Shown: positions 11,454-21,177 of the stretch, piece by piece
How the letters are laid out: each line of letters starts with the position of its first letter
Position numbering within the stretch: the first letter of the stretch is position 1
Assembly: GCA_031548025.1 (NCBI GenBank)
Contig: JAVBRM010000100.1
Span: forward strand, 16,439-80,438
Direction of reading: 5' to 3'
Origin: UBA5239 sp031548025
GTDB taxonomy: Bacteria > Verrucomicrobiota > Lentisphaeria > Victivallales > Victivallaceae
Length of the DNA: 64,000 nucleotides
The notes under the pieces: model-generated
Told to the model about the DNA's origin: nothing
Databases searched by the model: none
The model's input: the letters and a program-made list of their open reading frames with translations, nothing else
Position numbers and translations under genes: made by a program

Positions 11454-11649
11454 TTATTCGGGCACGAAATTATATTTTTATTTTGTATTACTTAAAAGAC
11501 GTGCTATTTTATTAAATCGGGGCCAAATAGTTATTCAATCCGAATATATAAGAATAATTTTTTCTGTTGTTTTTTATATCTTCCGATTGTGGAAATGTTT
11601 CAATGGCCCGGTGATTCTAGAGTAATACACTAATCTTGGAGTGAGAGCC

Positions 11650-14600
11650 TTGAAAATAGTTTTAATGATATTCGCCATTCTTACGGGCTTAGGAACGGCG
11701 GTATTTGCGGATGTTTCCGCAAGTGATTCGTCAGCCGTGAGTGGTGGTTCGGGAAATTATATTTCAGATTTGGCGGAGGGCAAGCTGGACTCCGTTTGTT
11801 TATTGGTCGGTTTGGGAGGATTGCTTCTGGCGACTTTTATTCTCGGCATGCTCACGACCTATCTGCTTTTTTTCAACCGGAACCGGACCAAAGCCGGAAT
11901 TATGGACAGGCTTCCGCTCCGTTATTTTGTAATAGACCAGGACAGCAAGATTCTGCAATACAACCTTGGCGACAATTCTCAATTATTCAATACCACTAAA
12001 AAACTCTGTTCTATTGAAGATCTGCCGTCATCAGAAGCCAACGAACAAATCCACAAACTATTGCCCGAGGTGTTGAAAGATGGTGTGAAACGAAGCGTGG
12101 ATTTCAGCTTCAACAATACCAAGCGTTCCGGCTTCATGGTAAAATTGCCCTATGACTTGTTCCGGCGCGAAGCGGTAGTCTGGATTTCACAGGATACGAC
12201 GGAACTGCAGAATACCAAGGAGAATTTCCAGAACTTGGCAGAGAATTATCAGTTGACCCTGAATTCAATCGGAGAAGCGGTGCTTACCACCGACCGCGAC
12301 GGCAGAGTTACCATGCTGAATCCGGTGGCTGAGCAATTGACTGGCTGGACCAGTAAGGAAGCCAAAGGCCGTCAACATGAAAGAGTTTTTAAATTCATCA
12401 GTTATAAAGGTAAAGGAAAATCGCCCGTCAGCCTGGCTATATCCACAGGCCAGACTACCGTATCGGCCAGCCATAACGGTCTGCTGGCCAAAGACGGCAC
12501 GGTACGTCATATTGCCAGCAGCTTCGCCCCGCTCCGCGATTCTGCCGGAGCGATTAGCGGCGCGATTCTGGTATTTCGCGATATCACCGAGGAATATAAG
12601 CAACAGGAACAGATCAAGCTGGTTCTGGAACATGAAGAAAAACTGAATACCGAACTCCAGGATTTATTGATTCAGCATCAGTTGCTGCTGGATATCATGC
12701 CGATTTATGTCTATGCCGAAGATGCCAACGACAATTTCCGTCACGTCTTCTGCAATCGTATCTGCAGTGATTTGTGGGGACGGCCAATCGAAGATGTCAT
12801 GGGCAAAAATGATGCGGAATTGTTCGGCGATTCGGAAGAAGTCCGGCGTTTTCAGGAAACCGACGCTGCCGTGGTGGAGAGCGGCGAGCTCCACGAGTCC
12901 ATTCAGCCCTTTACCGGGATGGACGGCAAACGGCATATGGGACGCTTTTTCCGCAAAGGCATCGATCTTTCCGGAGGCCGCCGCTGGATGTTCGGACTGG
13001 TGGTGGATATTACCGAGGAGTATGAACAGCGGGCTCGTTTGGCTGCCAGTGTCAGTATTTTTGAATATGCGTTCGACCTGACCCAATCCGCTTATTTCCG
13101 TTTTGACCCCGTCACCAAAGAGATGACCGGAGCCAAACTACTCGGCGAACTCTGGCCGATCAAGGACGGCAGATCGCTGCCGGATGAAGAGGTCGTCTAT
13201 CCCGAAGATCTGGAAAAATTCACGGCTTTGGGTAATGATCTTCTCGCCGGCAAATGTGAAACCGCCACTGTCGATTACCGTTCCGAATATTTCGGAGAAA
13301 TGCGTTATTACCGTATTAAAGTCGGCCTCAGTCAAGAACCTTATGGTAATAAATCCGTTATCGGTGTAATTCAGGATATCACCGAAATCCAAAAAAACAT
13401 ACTGAAACTCCAGGAATCCCTGGCGTTGCAAGATATCATCGTTAACTCCCTGCCCACGATCTTTTTTGCCAAAAATGCCAATGACAATTTCAAGTATGTG
13501 CTGGTCAATCATGCTTTGGCTAAATTCCTGGATAAATCCCCGGATGAATTGCTCGGCAAGACCGACAAAGAACTCAATCTGGAGGTAGAATCGGGCGCTG
13601 CAGTAATGGATATGCCCGATGGTGCTGAGTTTGAACTGAGGCTCCCTGCCCCCGATGGTATCATGCATACCTTCCAAGTTATCGAAAAACCGTTTAACGG
13701 GCCGCATGGCGAACGTCTGTTGCTCGGGGTGGCAAGCGATATAACGGAATTAAGCGAATTGAATGCCAGCCAGGAGACTTTGAATTTCTGTCTTTCCGGC
13801 CTTCTTTCCGGCGAAAACATGTTCGATCCCAAGGCCGTGTTGAAAGCCATCGGGCAGAGGTTGAATGCCGACAATTGCTCCCTTCTGCGTTTTGACCTGG
13901 AAAAACAGATCGGATATTTTGATGCCAACTGGCAAGCCTCCGGAGATGCCGACGCGGCATTATCCGCTCCCCCCTTGCCTTTTTCCGACAAAGATCCCTG
14001 GTTCCGCTATATCTCCTCGGGAGAAATCATTTTCGCGCCGGATGTCGACGACCCGGCAACCGTTGAACGTTTCGGCCTCTGGCCGGATGAAAATAAGCGG
14101 CTTCATCTGAAGAGCCTTTATTCCATGCTGATCAATGTCGACGGTAAGCCCTGGGGCAATTTCTGGGTGGGATACCATTCTCAGCATATTCTCAATGAAG
14201 CAGAAACGGCGTTTTTTAAGTCAGCCGGCAGCCTGATCGGCTTGATTCTGCAACGCAAAAAGTATCAGGAACAAATTCATTTCGCGCTCCAGGAAGCCCA
14301 GAGCGCCACCAAGGCTAAGAGTTATTTCCTGGCGTCGATGAGTCATGAAATCCGCACCCCGCTGAATGCCGTGATCGGTTTTGCCGAATTGCTGAAAGAC
14401 GGCAATCTGCCGGTGGAAGAACAGAAAGATTACCTGGCCTCCATCTCAAGTGCCGGCAATACTCTCCTGGCGTTGATTAACGACGTGCTCGACCTCTCTA
14501 AACTCGAGGCTGGGCAAATGGTGTTCAATCTGTCGGAAACCAACTTTGCGAATGTCGTATCCGAAGTGGGAAATATTTTCCGCCAGAAATGCGAAGAGAA

Positions 14601-15021
14601 GAAGTTGAACTTCGTCGCCGATGTCCAGAAAATGCCTTCGTTATGGCTGGATAAGCTCCGCATAAGACAGATACTTTTCAATTTGATCGGCAATGCGGTT
14701 AAATTCACGAATGATGGAGAGATCAAAGTTTCCGCTTCATTTACCGTAGAAACGGAAGACAGCGGCACCTTTACTTTCAGTGTCGCCGATACCGGGATCG
14801 GCATATCGCCGGAAGACCAGAAGAACCTTTTCCAGATGTTCGTACAGTCGGAAGCATTGCGCGGCACCCAGATTTCCAACAGCGGTACCGGACTCGGCCT
14901 GGCGATTGTCCAACGCATGTTGGAACGCATGAACGGCTCCATTAATCTGGAAAGTGAAGTCGGTCAAGGTTCCAAATTTATTATCTCAATCAGAGACGTG
15001 AAGTTCAAAGAAGTGGTATGA
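11650..15021 (+). CDS. Membrane sensor histidine kinase with multiple PAS domains and GAF
   Basis: 1123-residue sensor kinase. A signal-like segment (about 1-20) and a transmembrane helix near residues 48-72 (VCLLVGLGGLLLATFILGML) are followed by PAS-type domains. One lies at about 200-315 (LTTDRDGRVTMLNPVAEQLTG), one at about 339-460 (NDNFRHVFCN), a weaker one at 465-577 and one at 591-697 (NDNFKYVLVN). A GAF-like domain follows at about 707-867. The HisKA domain has phospho-acceptor His899 in SMSHEIRTPLN. The ATPase domain shows NLIGNAVKF near 1011, DTGIG near 1047 and a GTGLGLAI lid. No receiver domain is present and no response regulator gene is adjacent. TTG 11650 was chosen because GGAG at 11638-11641 sits 8 bases upstream; a GTG at 11641 overlaps that site. 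Confidence 0.88.
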   Translation: MKIVLMIFAILTGLGTAVFADVSASDSSAVSGGSGNYISDLAEGKLDSVCLLVGLGGLLLATFILGMLTTYLLFFNRNRTKAGIMDRLPLRYFVIDQDSKILQYNLGDNSQLFNTTKKLCSIEDLPSSEANEQIHKLLPEVLKDGVKRSVDFSFNNTKRSGFMVKLPYDLFRREAVVWISQDTTELQNTKENFQNLAENYQLTLNSIGEAVLTTDRDGRVTMLNPVAEQLTGWTSKEAKGRQHERVFKFISYKGKGKSPVSLAISTGQTTVSASHNGLLAKDGTVRHIASSFAPLRDSAGAISGAILVFRDITEEYKQQEQIKLVLEHEEKLNTELQDLLIQHQLLLDIMPIYVYAEDANDNFRHVFCNRICSDLWGRPIEDVMGKNDAELFGDSEEVRRFQETDAAVVESGELHESIQPFTGMDGKRHMGRFFRKGIDLSGGRRWMFGLVVDITEEYEQRARLAASVSIFEYAFDLTQSAYFRFDPVTKEMTGAKLLGELWPIKDGRSLPDEEVVYPEDLEKFTALGNDLLAGKCETATVDYRSEYFGEMRYYRIKVGLSQEPYGNKSVIGVIQDITEIQKNILKLQESLALQDIIVNSLPTIFFAKNANDNFKYVLVNHALAKFLDKSPDELLGKTDKELNLEVESGAAVMDMPDGAEFELRLPAPDGIMHTFQVIEKPFNGPHGERLLLGVASDITELSELNASQETLNFCLSGLLSGENMFDPKAVLKAIGQRLNADNCSLLRFDLEKQIGYFDANWQASGDADAALSAPPLPFSDKDPWFRYISSGEIIFAPDVDDPATVERFGLWPDENKRLHLKSLYSMLINVDGKPWGNFWVGYHSQHILNEAETAFFKSAGSLIGLILQRKKYQEQIHFALQEAQSATKAKSYFLASMSHEIRTPLNAVIGFAELLKDGNLPVEEQKDYLASISSAGNTLLALINDVLDLSKLEAGQMVFNLSETNFANVVSEVGNIFRQKCEEKKLNFVADVQKMPSLWLDKLRIRQILFNLIGNAVKFTNDGEIKVSASFTVETEDSGTFTFSVADTGIGISPEDQKNLFQMFVQSEALRGTQISNSGTGLGLAIVQRMLERMNGSINLESEVGQGSKFIISIRDVKFKEVV

Positions 15022-15034
15022 CCACAAGTAATCT

Positions 15035-16603
15035 TTATTGGTCGCGGTCCGTATGATAATCTTCGCTGCCGGCAGCCAGCCAGCCTCCGCTTTTCCCGGC
15101 TGGATCATCGGTGACCCAGAAGGAATACAGGTCGCCGGACTCCACGGTAAAGCGCAGTTTAAACCCCTCCCCCAGCGGCAATTCGTCATGTTCCTTCCAA
15201 ACCATTCGGGTACAGGTCGAATCACCGCGGAAAGGAATAGAATCCACAACCGAATAACCGGGGATGCATTTATTATCCCGGTCCAAGACCTCGACCCGGA
15301 GTTCGGCGACAGCGGCATTGATCCATAAGGTTCTCTGCTCAGTCTTCAGGAACTTGGTCACCATTATGCCTTCGGTATTCGTGTGAAGCGAAGCAAAACC
15401 GTCACGGCGCAGCTCTGCAAAACCGGTCGCGGCTCCGGCATACATGGCGTATGCGGCACGGCTTGAATCACCTTTTTCGCCGGGCCCCAATTTCGATTGA
15501 CCGCTGAAACCGGCATAGTAAAAACGCAGCTTATCCCGGAAGGTCAGGCAGATTCCGCCAGTGGCATGAAGATATCCCCGATTCCAATCGCCTTTGCGAC
15601 GGGTACAACGCAAAAACGGAATGCGTTTTTCCGGGCGCGACCAATGATAACCGTCACGGCTGAAAGCAAAATGCAGGTCGATCCGCTTGGGACACGCAAG
15701 CAATGCGCAGTTATTGTTTTCCGGCCCATGAAATACCGCGAATACTCCCAATACCAAGCTTTCATATGGCGCCGCATTCAAGTCATAAAGCTGCGGCATA
15801 AACTGAGTTTCTTCCTCGAATATATCCAGTTTGTCGATCCGCGCCCACGGTATCATGTCCGGGTTCTCATATTGAGGATTCTGTAAATCTTTCAACGATT
15901 GCCGCCATGGCGACGCGATGAATTCCTTTCGTGGCAGCCAGGCGCGAGCCCGGCCAGTTCCAGGAAAACCACAGCGGACGCTGAATATCCAATCCTGTCG
16001 GAACGGATCATAATAGAAGCTGGAATTATCGCCGCATTCACCGGTATTCTCCCGAAAATTCCAATGAATTCCATCGGCGGATGTATAAAGCTCTCCGCAG
16101 GAACCGCCGTCATAGCGGAAATAAATGAACATTTTCCAACGCTCATCCGGGGCAGCGGAATTCTGATCCAGCCAGATCAGCGAGCCGTCGCGCTCATAAG
16201 TATCCCGAAACGGCAAAACCAGGTTGGTATGCCCGACGATCCCGAAATCGGGGCGTTCCCAATGAATACCGTCTTTGCTGACCGCCAGCGCCGTACCATG
16301 AAACCAACCGGCATGATAATACAACTTATAAAGTTTATCCTGAGGATCATACCAGAGGCCGTCATTGAAAGGCGCCGCCATCGGCGACTCACCATTGTCC
16401 AGTTCGATTGCCGTTTCCGGCTTCAAGACCGGATTGTAAGCATATTCGGTTGCGGTATGCCAAACACGCGGCAAAGTATTCCACTCGATCAGATAATCAT
16501 CGATAAACAACTGCCGTCCGGCGGATAACTCGATTTCTGTTTTATTCAGATACGGAACCGGAAGAATCTCCCGCGATGTTGGATCAAAATCATTTTTAAG
16601 CAT
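15035..16603 (-). CDS. GH32/GH43-like five-bladed beta-propeller glycosidase
   Basis: 522-residue protein without a signal peptide. Repeated propeller-blade motifs are visible: RQLFIDDYLIEW near the start, then LAVSKDGIHWERPDFG, LYTSADGIHWNF and FAFSRDGYHWSRPEKR, each a S-x-DG-x-HW turn typical of GH32/GH43/GH117-like beta-propellers. A C-terminal beta-sandwich-like portion (about 400-522, RVEVLDRDNKCIPGYS) follows, as in GH32 proteins. Planctomycete and Lentisphaera genomes carry many such proteins of unknown substrate. It is divergent from the AraC regulator at 16685, with only 81 bases between, so that regulator probably controls it. The 3' end lies 13 bases from the convergent kinase gene. 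Confidence 0.72.
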   Translation of the reverse strand: MLKNDFDPTSREILPVPYLNKTEIELSAGRQLFIDDYLIEWNTLPRVWHTATEYAYNPVLKPETAIELDNGESPMAAPFNDGLWYDPQDKLYKLYYHAGWFHGTALAVSKDGIHWERPDFGIVGHTNLVLPFRDTYERDGSLIWLDQNSAAPDERWKMFIYFRYDGGSCGELYTSADGIHWNFRENTGECGDNSSFYYDPFRQDWIFSVRCGFPGTGRARAWLPRKEFIASPWRQSLKDLQNPQYENPDMIPWARIDKLDIFEEETQFMPQLYDLNAAPYESLVLGVFAVFHGPENNNCALLACPKRIDLHFAFSRDGYHWSRPEKRIPFLRCTRRKGDWNRGYLHATGGICLTFRDKLRFYYAGFSGQSKLGPGEKGDSSRAAYAMYAGAATGFAELRRDGFASLHTNTEGIMVTKFLKTEQRTLWINAAVAELRVEVLDRDNKCIPGYSVVDSIPFRGDSTCTRMVWKEHDELPLGEGFKLRFTVESGDLYSFWVTDDPAGKSGGWLAAGSEDYHTDRDQ

Positions 16604-16684
16604 GAAAATCTCCTTGATATTGAATTCAGATTATATTATATTATAAAATAAGCAGAAAATAAATAGTTAAAAACAACACTTGAT

Positions 16685-17569
16685 ATGAATATTCGACACT
16701 CTAAGCCTTTCGGTGACGAACGCCTGCAAAATCTTTCCGAACATGCCGGGCTCTTGAATCGGGCAGCAATAAACATGGTCACGGAAAATCCGTTGCGGGT
16801 ATTTTCCTGTTCTTTGTGGGACAATTATCATCCGTGGTTTGTTCCGCGCCGCATTTTGCCGGATAACTTTTGCCTGTTCGTATTCTCCGGCAAGCTGCAA
16901 CTAATTCTGGACAATAACGAATACATTCTGGAACCAGGCGATTGCTTTCTGCTCGGAAACAGCGTCCCTCATGCATTCGGTTTGCCGCCAGGCGGCAAAA
17001 ATGTCCGACATTTTATTTTTCACGCATATCCCCGAAACGGTTTTATCTCCAATCCGATCAACCATTTAAAAACGCCTGTTCATCAGCACTCATCAGAGAT
17101 CGAAATGATGAAGAACGTAATCGGTCTGTTTCAGAGCGGCGAAAAGAAAGCTTTGAGTTATTGTGATTTATTACTGAATAAATTGCTTATGGAAATCGCC
17201 CTGCATGACGGCTTCAAATGCGAAAATCTTACTCCTTTGAACGGCCGGGTGACGGCTGCGGTTTCATTTGCGGAGCGTCATTTTGACACCAATATCGGTG
17301 TTCCGGATATAGCCGCCGCCGCCGGGATCAAAGAAGTGCAATGCCGAAAATTGTTTCGCCAATACCTGAACCAGACTCCAGCGGAATTTCTGCTCCAATT
17401 GCGCCTGGGCCACGCCGTCAGAATGCTGCTGAACACCAACGACAACATCAAGAAAATTACCCTGAAATGCGGTTTTTCCGATCCGTCTTATTTCTGTTAT
17501 GTATTCAGGAAGTACCTGAACCACACTCCCGAAACCTACCGCCAAGTCAATGCGAGCTCTATTCGATAA
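16685..17569 (+). CDS. AraC family transcriptional regulator
   Basis: 294 residues: an N-terminal cupin-like sensing domain (about 40-110, with LEPGDCFLLGNSVPHAFGLPPGG) and a C-terminal pair of helix-turn-helix motifs (about 195-290). The second is the family signature IKKITLKCGFSDPSYFCYVFRKYLNHTPETYR. Such proteins usually activate carbohydrate genes when the cupin binds a sugar. The gene diverges from the beta-propeller glycosidase gene, the likely target. Its 3' end overlaps the convergent hybrid kinase gene by 11 bases. The intergenic strip (16604-16684) is very AT-rich, and I see no convincing operator in it. Confidence 0.9.
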   Translation: MNIRHSKPFGDERLQNLSEHAGLLNRAAINMVTENPLRVFSCSLWDNYHPWFVPRRILPDNFCLFVFSGKLQLILDNNEYILEPGDCFLLGNSVPHAFGLPPGGKNVRHFIFHAYPRNGFISNPINHLKTPVHQHSSEIEMMKNVIGLFQSGEKKALSYCDLLLNKLLMEIALHDGFKCENLTPLNGRVTAAVSFAERHFDTNIGVPDIAAAAGIKEVQCRKLFRQYLNQTPAEFLLQLRLGHAVRMLLNTNDNIKKITLKCGFSDPSYFCYVFRKYLNHTPETYRQVNASSIR

Positions 17570-20366
17570 CGCCAAGGAGGTTGAATATCCGCTTGAGCTT
17601 CTGCAAGGTCAGGGGCTTCAGAAATAATTCATCGAACATAGTCATGTCAAATGTTACCTGCGATTCGGAATCGGCAGTGACTGCGGCGATTTTGACGGCT
17701 TCGCAACCGGGTTTCTCGCGGATACGCCGGGCTAATTCATAGCCGTTCATATTGGGCATCCACATATCGGTCAAAACCAAATGGGGCACTTTCTTATCGA
17801 TCTCCTCCAGCGCTTCGGCGGCGGAGTTTGCGCTGCGGCACTTCAAGTCAAGCTTTTTGAGCATGGCTTCCAGTACCTTCAGGTTTACCGGTACATCGTC
17901 GACGATCAAAATATCCAGAGTCTGCAGAAGATCGGCGGCATTTTTCCTGACCACAACCGGAATACCTTTGCTGTCGGTTTCGATCTGGCGGTCAGAGTAT
18001 GAAATTCCATGGAGCCGGATCGTAAACGTAGAACCTTTGCCGACTTCACTTTCCAGCTCAATCGAGCCGTCCATTTTGGCGATCAGACGGCTGGTAATGG
18101 TCAGGCCCAGCCCGGTGCCCTGGCTGCTCGCATGAGTACGCTGCTGGAAAAACGGCTCAAAAACCATTTTCCGGTTTTCCTCGGAAATTCCACATCCGGT
18201 GTCGCTGACCTTGATGATAAAATCAGCTTTCGAGGAGTTCTCCGGTTCGGGAATAAATTCAACGGACAGTTTCACCTGGCCGCGAGCGGTAAATTTCAAG
18301 GCATTGCCGACGATATTCAAAAGAATCTGACGAAGCCGCAGGCTGTCGATCTCCATGACCGGCAATTGCGCCGGAGAGCAATGCATCAGGAACTCAAGGC
18401 CCTTTTCTTTGGCCTTGTAACGGAAAATCGACATGATTTCATCGAGAATAGCCATGACGTCAGTCGGCCGCCGGGTGATTTCCATCTGATCGGCTTCAAT
18501 TTTCGACAAATCAAGTACGTCATTGATCAAGTTGAGCAGCGCACTGCCCGCAAGATTGATCGATTCAATACAGTCGACTTGTTCAGCCGGCGACATGCCG
18601 CCCTGTTTCAACAGTTCGCTGAACCCGATAACCACATTGAGTGGCGTACGGAGTTCATGGCTGACAGTGGCCAGGAAGAAACTCTTGGCCTTGTTGGCAC
18701 TTTCCGCCGCGGATACAGCGGCGATCAGTTTGCGGCGCACTTCGTTGTAATCGGTGACATCGACCATGGTTTTCAGCCAATAGGTCAATTCGTCCTGAAT
18801 CCGGATCGGATAAGAGCTCAACATATAATCGCGCCCCTGATACTGGATTTCTTCGACCTGTTCCTCCTCGGCCCCGGCAACGACAGATTTCGGCAGTAAA
18901 TAGCGCTCTTCATTCAACGAAAGTTCCACCATATCTTCCGAAGCATCGCCATAGGCGGCCAGCAACTGGCGGCCGGCATTATTAACTTGAACCAATTGGT
19001 GTTCGGTCCCGAACATCATGATCGGAATTTTCAGGGAATCCATAATCAGCAGTTTTTCACTTTCGCTGCGGGCCAGCTCCCGTTCGGTGGCTTCCTGTTG
19101 GGTAATATCGACGCAAATTCCGAGCAAAAGCCGGCGGTTTTCATGTTCGGTAATGTTGTAAATACACTGTAAAGCGTATTCCTTGCCATCCGGCGCCATA
19201 ACAAATTCCCGGCAAGTAAGCGTATTTCCCAGCATGAGCTTATCGGTCTGAACATCGACCTCCAGGCAAACGTCATAATCTCGCGGGAAGAGCATGGAAT
19301 CGTCCTTGCCGACCAATTCTTCCGGAGAACAGCCGCAAAAGTCGGCGAAAACCTGATTGGCCATAACATATTTGAAACCGTTTTCGGGGTCTTTGACGAA
19401 AAGCATGCAGGGAAGATTGTCCATAATATTCTGGAGCAGCCGGGATGTTTTGGCCAACTCCTGTTCGGTGGCCTCCTGCTGGGTGGTATCGATACAAATT
19501 CCCATCAACATCCGGCGGCCATCCGGTAGCGTAAGCATCTTCTTGATCGTCCGGCAGGAATGGCTCAGCCCACCTTCGATAACCCCTCTCTCGATTTCGT
19601 CATAGGAATGATTCGGGGCGGTAAGAACCATTTCGTCGCGCTCGCGAAACATTCTGGCTTCATTTTCCGGATAGATATCGGAATCCAGTTTACCGACTAC
19701 CTGGTCAAGCCCAGGTAAAAAGTTCCGGCTGGTCTGCGTGTGAACCCGGTTACTGAAAACATAGCGAAAATCATCGTCGACATCCTTGATGAAAAGCATA
19801 TTTGGATATTCATCCAGAATGGTCATGAAAATCTGTTTCTGGTTAGCAAGCTCCTGGTCGCTGAACCGCTGCGCGCTGACATCGCGCAACCATCCGGAAA
19901 TTATCTTTTTGCCGGAAGGCAACACCAACCGCGTGGCATTAAGCTCATAATAACGAATCTTTCCTTCGACCTCCACCCGACAATCACAGGAAACAGAACC
20001 GCTTTCTTCCTTGAGCAGGGCTTGCCACTGCTTGCTGCAAGCTTCCCGGTCATCAGCATGAACCCATCCGACATCATTCAGTGAAAAGCCGGGAATAGAT
20101 ATTTTCTCAGTCGGATTACCCTGCAAATCGCATTGGAAAGAATAGACACCGGCCGGAAGAGGCTGCCCGGCAAGAAAAAACTGATCCCGATACTGATGGC
20201 ACTGACGCCAAAAATAAAAAGCCGCCCCCACTGCCAGAATCGCAATAACCATCACACTCTCCGGCAATATTCCTCCGCTGGAATTTTCCGCAGCAACTTC
20301 ACCGGCAAGACCGATATCCGGGGATATCAGGCCCATGACAAAAATAAATATACTAAGTTTTTTCAA
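17559..20366 (-). CDS. Hybrid sensor histidine kinase/response regulator with PAS domains
   Basis: 935 residues. A signal-like segment (1-21) and one transmembrane helix (about 36-52) precede a PAS-like region (75-170) and PAS domains at about 185-310, 310-440 and 440-555; two of them share the DDDFRYVFSN or ENGFKYVMAN pattern also seen in the kinase at 11650. HisKA has His570 in TVSHELRTPLN. The ATPase domain shows NIVGNALKF, DTGCGIS and GTGLGLTI. A C-terminal receiver domain (about 815-930, ILIVDDVPVN) has the phospho-acceptor Asp867 in TDMWMPNMNGYE. A TTG start at 20366 was kept because it gives a complete signal peptide and GGTGG lies about 6 bases upstream. The output target is unknown; no DNA-binding domain is present. 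Confidence 0.88.
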   Translation of the reverse strand: MKKLSIFIFVMGLISPDIGLAGEVAAENSSGGILPESVMVIAILAVGAAFYFWRQCHQYRDQFFLAGQPLPAGVYSFQCDLQGNPTEKISIPGFSLNDVGWVHADDREACSKQWQALLKEESGSVSCDCRVEVEGKIRYYELNATRLVLPSGKKIISGWLRDVSAQRFSDQELANQKQIFMTILDEYPNMLFIKDVDDDFRYVFSNRVHTQTSRNFLPGLDQVVGKLDSDIYPENEARMFRERDEMVLTAPNHSYDEIERGVIEGGLSHSCRTIKKMLTLPDGRRMLMGICIDTTQQEATEQELAKTSRLLQNIMDNLPCMLFVKDPENGFKYVMANQVFADFCGCSPEELVGKDDSMLFPRDYDVCLEVDVQTDKLMLGNTLTCREFVMAPDGKEYALQCIYNITEHENRRLLLGICVDITQQEATERELARSESEKLLIMDSLKIPIMMFGTEHQLVQVNNAGRQLLAAYGDASEDMVELSLNEERYLLPKSVVAGAEEEQVEEIQYQGRDYMLSSYPIRIQDELTYWLKTMVDVTDYNEVRRKLIAAVSAAESANKAKSFFLATVSHELRTPLNVVIGFSELLKQGGMSPAEQVDCIESINLAGSALLNLINDVLDLSKIEADQMEITRRPTDVMAILDEIMSIFRYKAKEKGLEFLMHCSPAQLPVMEIDSLRLRQILLNIVGNALKFTARGQVKLSVEFIPEPENSSKADFIIKVSDTGCGISEENRKMVFEPFFQQRTHASSQGTGLGLTITSRLIAKMDGSIELESEVGKGSTFTIRLHGISYSDRQIETDSKGIPVVVRKNAADLLQTLDILIVDDVPVNLKVLEAMLKKLDLKCRSANSAAEALEEIDKKVPHLVLTDMWMPNMNGYELARRIREKPGCEAVKIAAVTADSESQVTFDMTMFDELFLKPLTLQKLKRIFNLLGVIE

Positions 20367-20548
20367 ACCATTCCACCATGTTTTCGCTCAAACTAATCTC
20401 CGACGAGATAAATTAACATAGTTTTCCTGTTTAGCAAGTATAGTTAATATATAAATTATCTTTTTCCTCAGGAAGCATTGAGGTGATATATTGAAAAAAA
20501 CAGTTGCAAAGATATATTATTCCAATCAATAATCAGGCAGGTTTCAAT

Positions 20549-21175
20549 ATGAATGATATTTTTTGCAAGAAAAGGTTGGAAGACACTCTGACATTCTATC
20601 AAACTCGCGCCGAATGGCACAATATTCTCGACTACCGTACGCTGACTCAGCAGGTCAAACCGGTGGAAAACATATTTTTCGGCGATTCAATCACCTGGGC
20701 TTGGCCGTTCGGTGAATTTTTCCCCGGGTTATCGTTCCTGAATCGCGGCATTCCCGGTGATAACGTTACCGGCCTGAACTATCGGTTGAACGACGACGTC
20801 TTGGCCTATACCCCAAAACGCGTCTTTATCATGATTGGAATCAATGGCATTCAGGAAGAAAAAGACCTGATCATTGCCCGAACCCGGGCCGTGGCGCAGA
20901 AAATCGCCGATTCCGGCAGCCAGGTCTGGCTCGCCAGTATATTACCGCTGCGCAATCCCGACGCCTGGGACCGCTTCCAATATCAGGACAAAATTGTAGA
21001 GATCAACCGGGAATTGGCCCAATGGTCGAATTTCCTCGATTATCATTCGCTGCTGAAAGATGAAACCGGCCAGCTCGCCGCCGAATACGCCAAGCCGGAC
21101 GGCACTCACTTGACTTTCGCAGCCTACGTCGTCATGTCCAAATTTTTGAGCCAAATTATTTCAAAAGGAGAATAG
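20549..21175 (+). CDS. SGNH/GDSL hydrolase family protein, cytoplasmic
   Basis: 208-residue esterase-like protein without signal peptide. Catalytic blocks: FFGDSITWAW (serine nucleophile), NRGIPGDNV (glycine block), a GINGIQEE segment where the family usually has GxND, so the oxyanion asparagine is N followed by G here, and DGTHLT (Asp and His). ATG 20549 has a GGCAGG site 7 bases upstream; an upstream in-frame TTG at 20504 lacks a site. It precedes the flavin-reductase-like gene by 2 bases and is probably co-transcribed with it. The substrate is unknown, perhaps acyl groups of imported sugars or lipids. Confidence 0.82.
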   Translation: MNDIFCKKRLEDTLTFYQTRAEWHNILDYRTLTQQVKPVENIFFGDSITWAWPFGEFFPGLSFLNRGIPGDNVTGLNYRLNDDVLAYTPKRVFIMIGINGIQEEKDLIIARTRAVAQKIADSGSQVWLASILPLRNPDAWDRFQYQDKIVEINRELAQWSNFLDYHSLLKDETGQLAAEYAKPDGTHLTFAAYVVMSKFLSQIISKGE

Positions 21176-21177
21176 CT

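Noticed and set aside
15013..15025. GTGGTATGACCAC between two convergent genes as a terminator
   Set aside because: Only a 5-bp stem and no T-tract.
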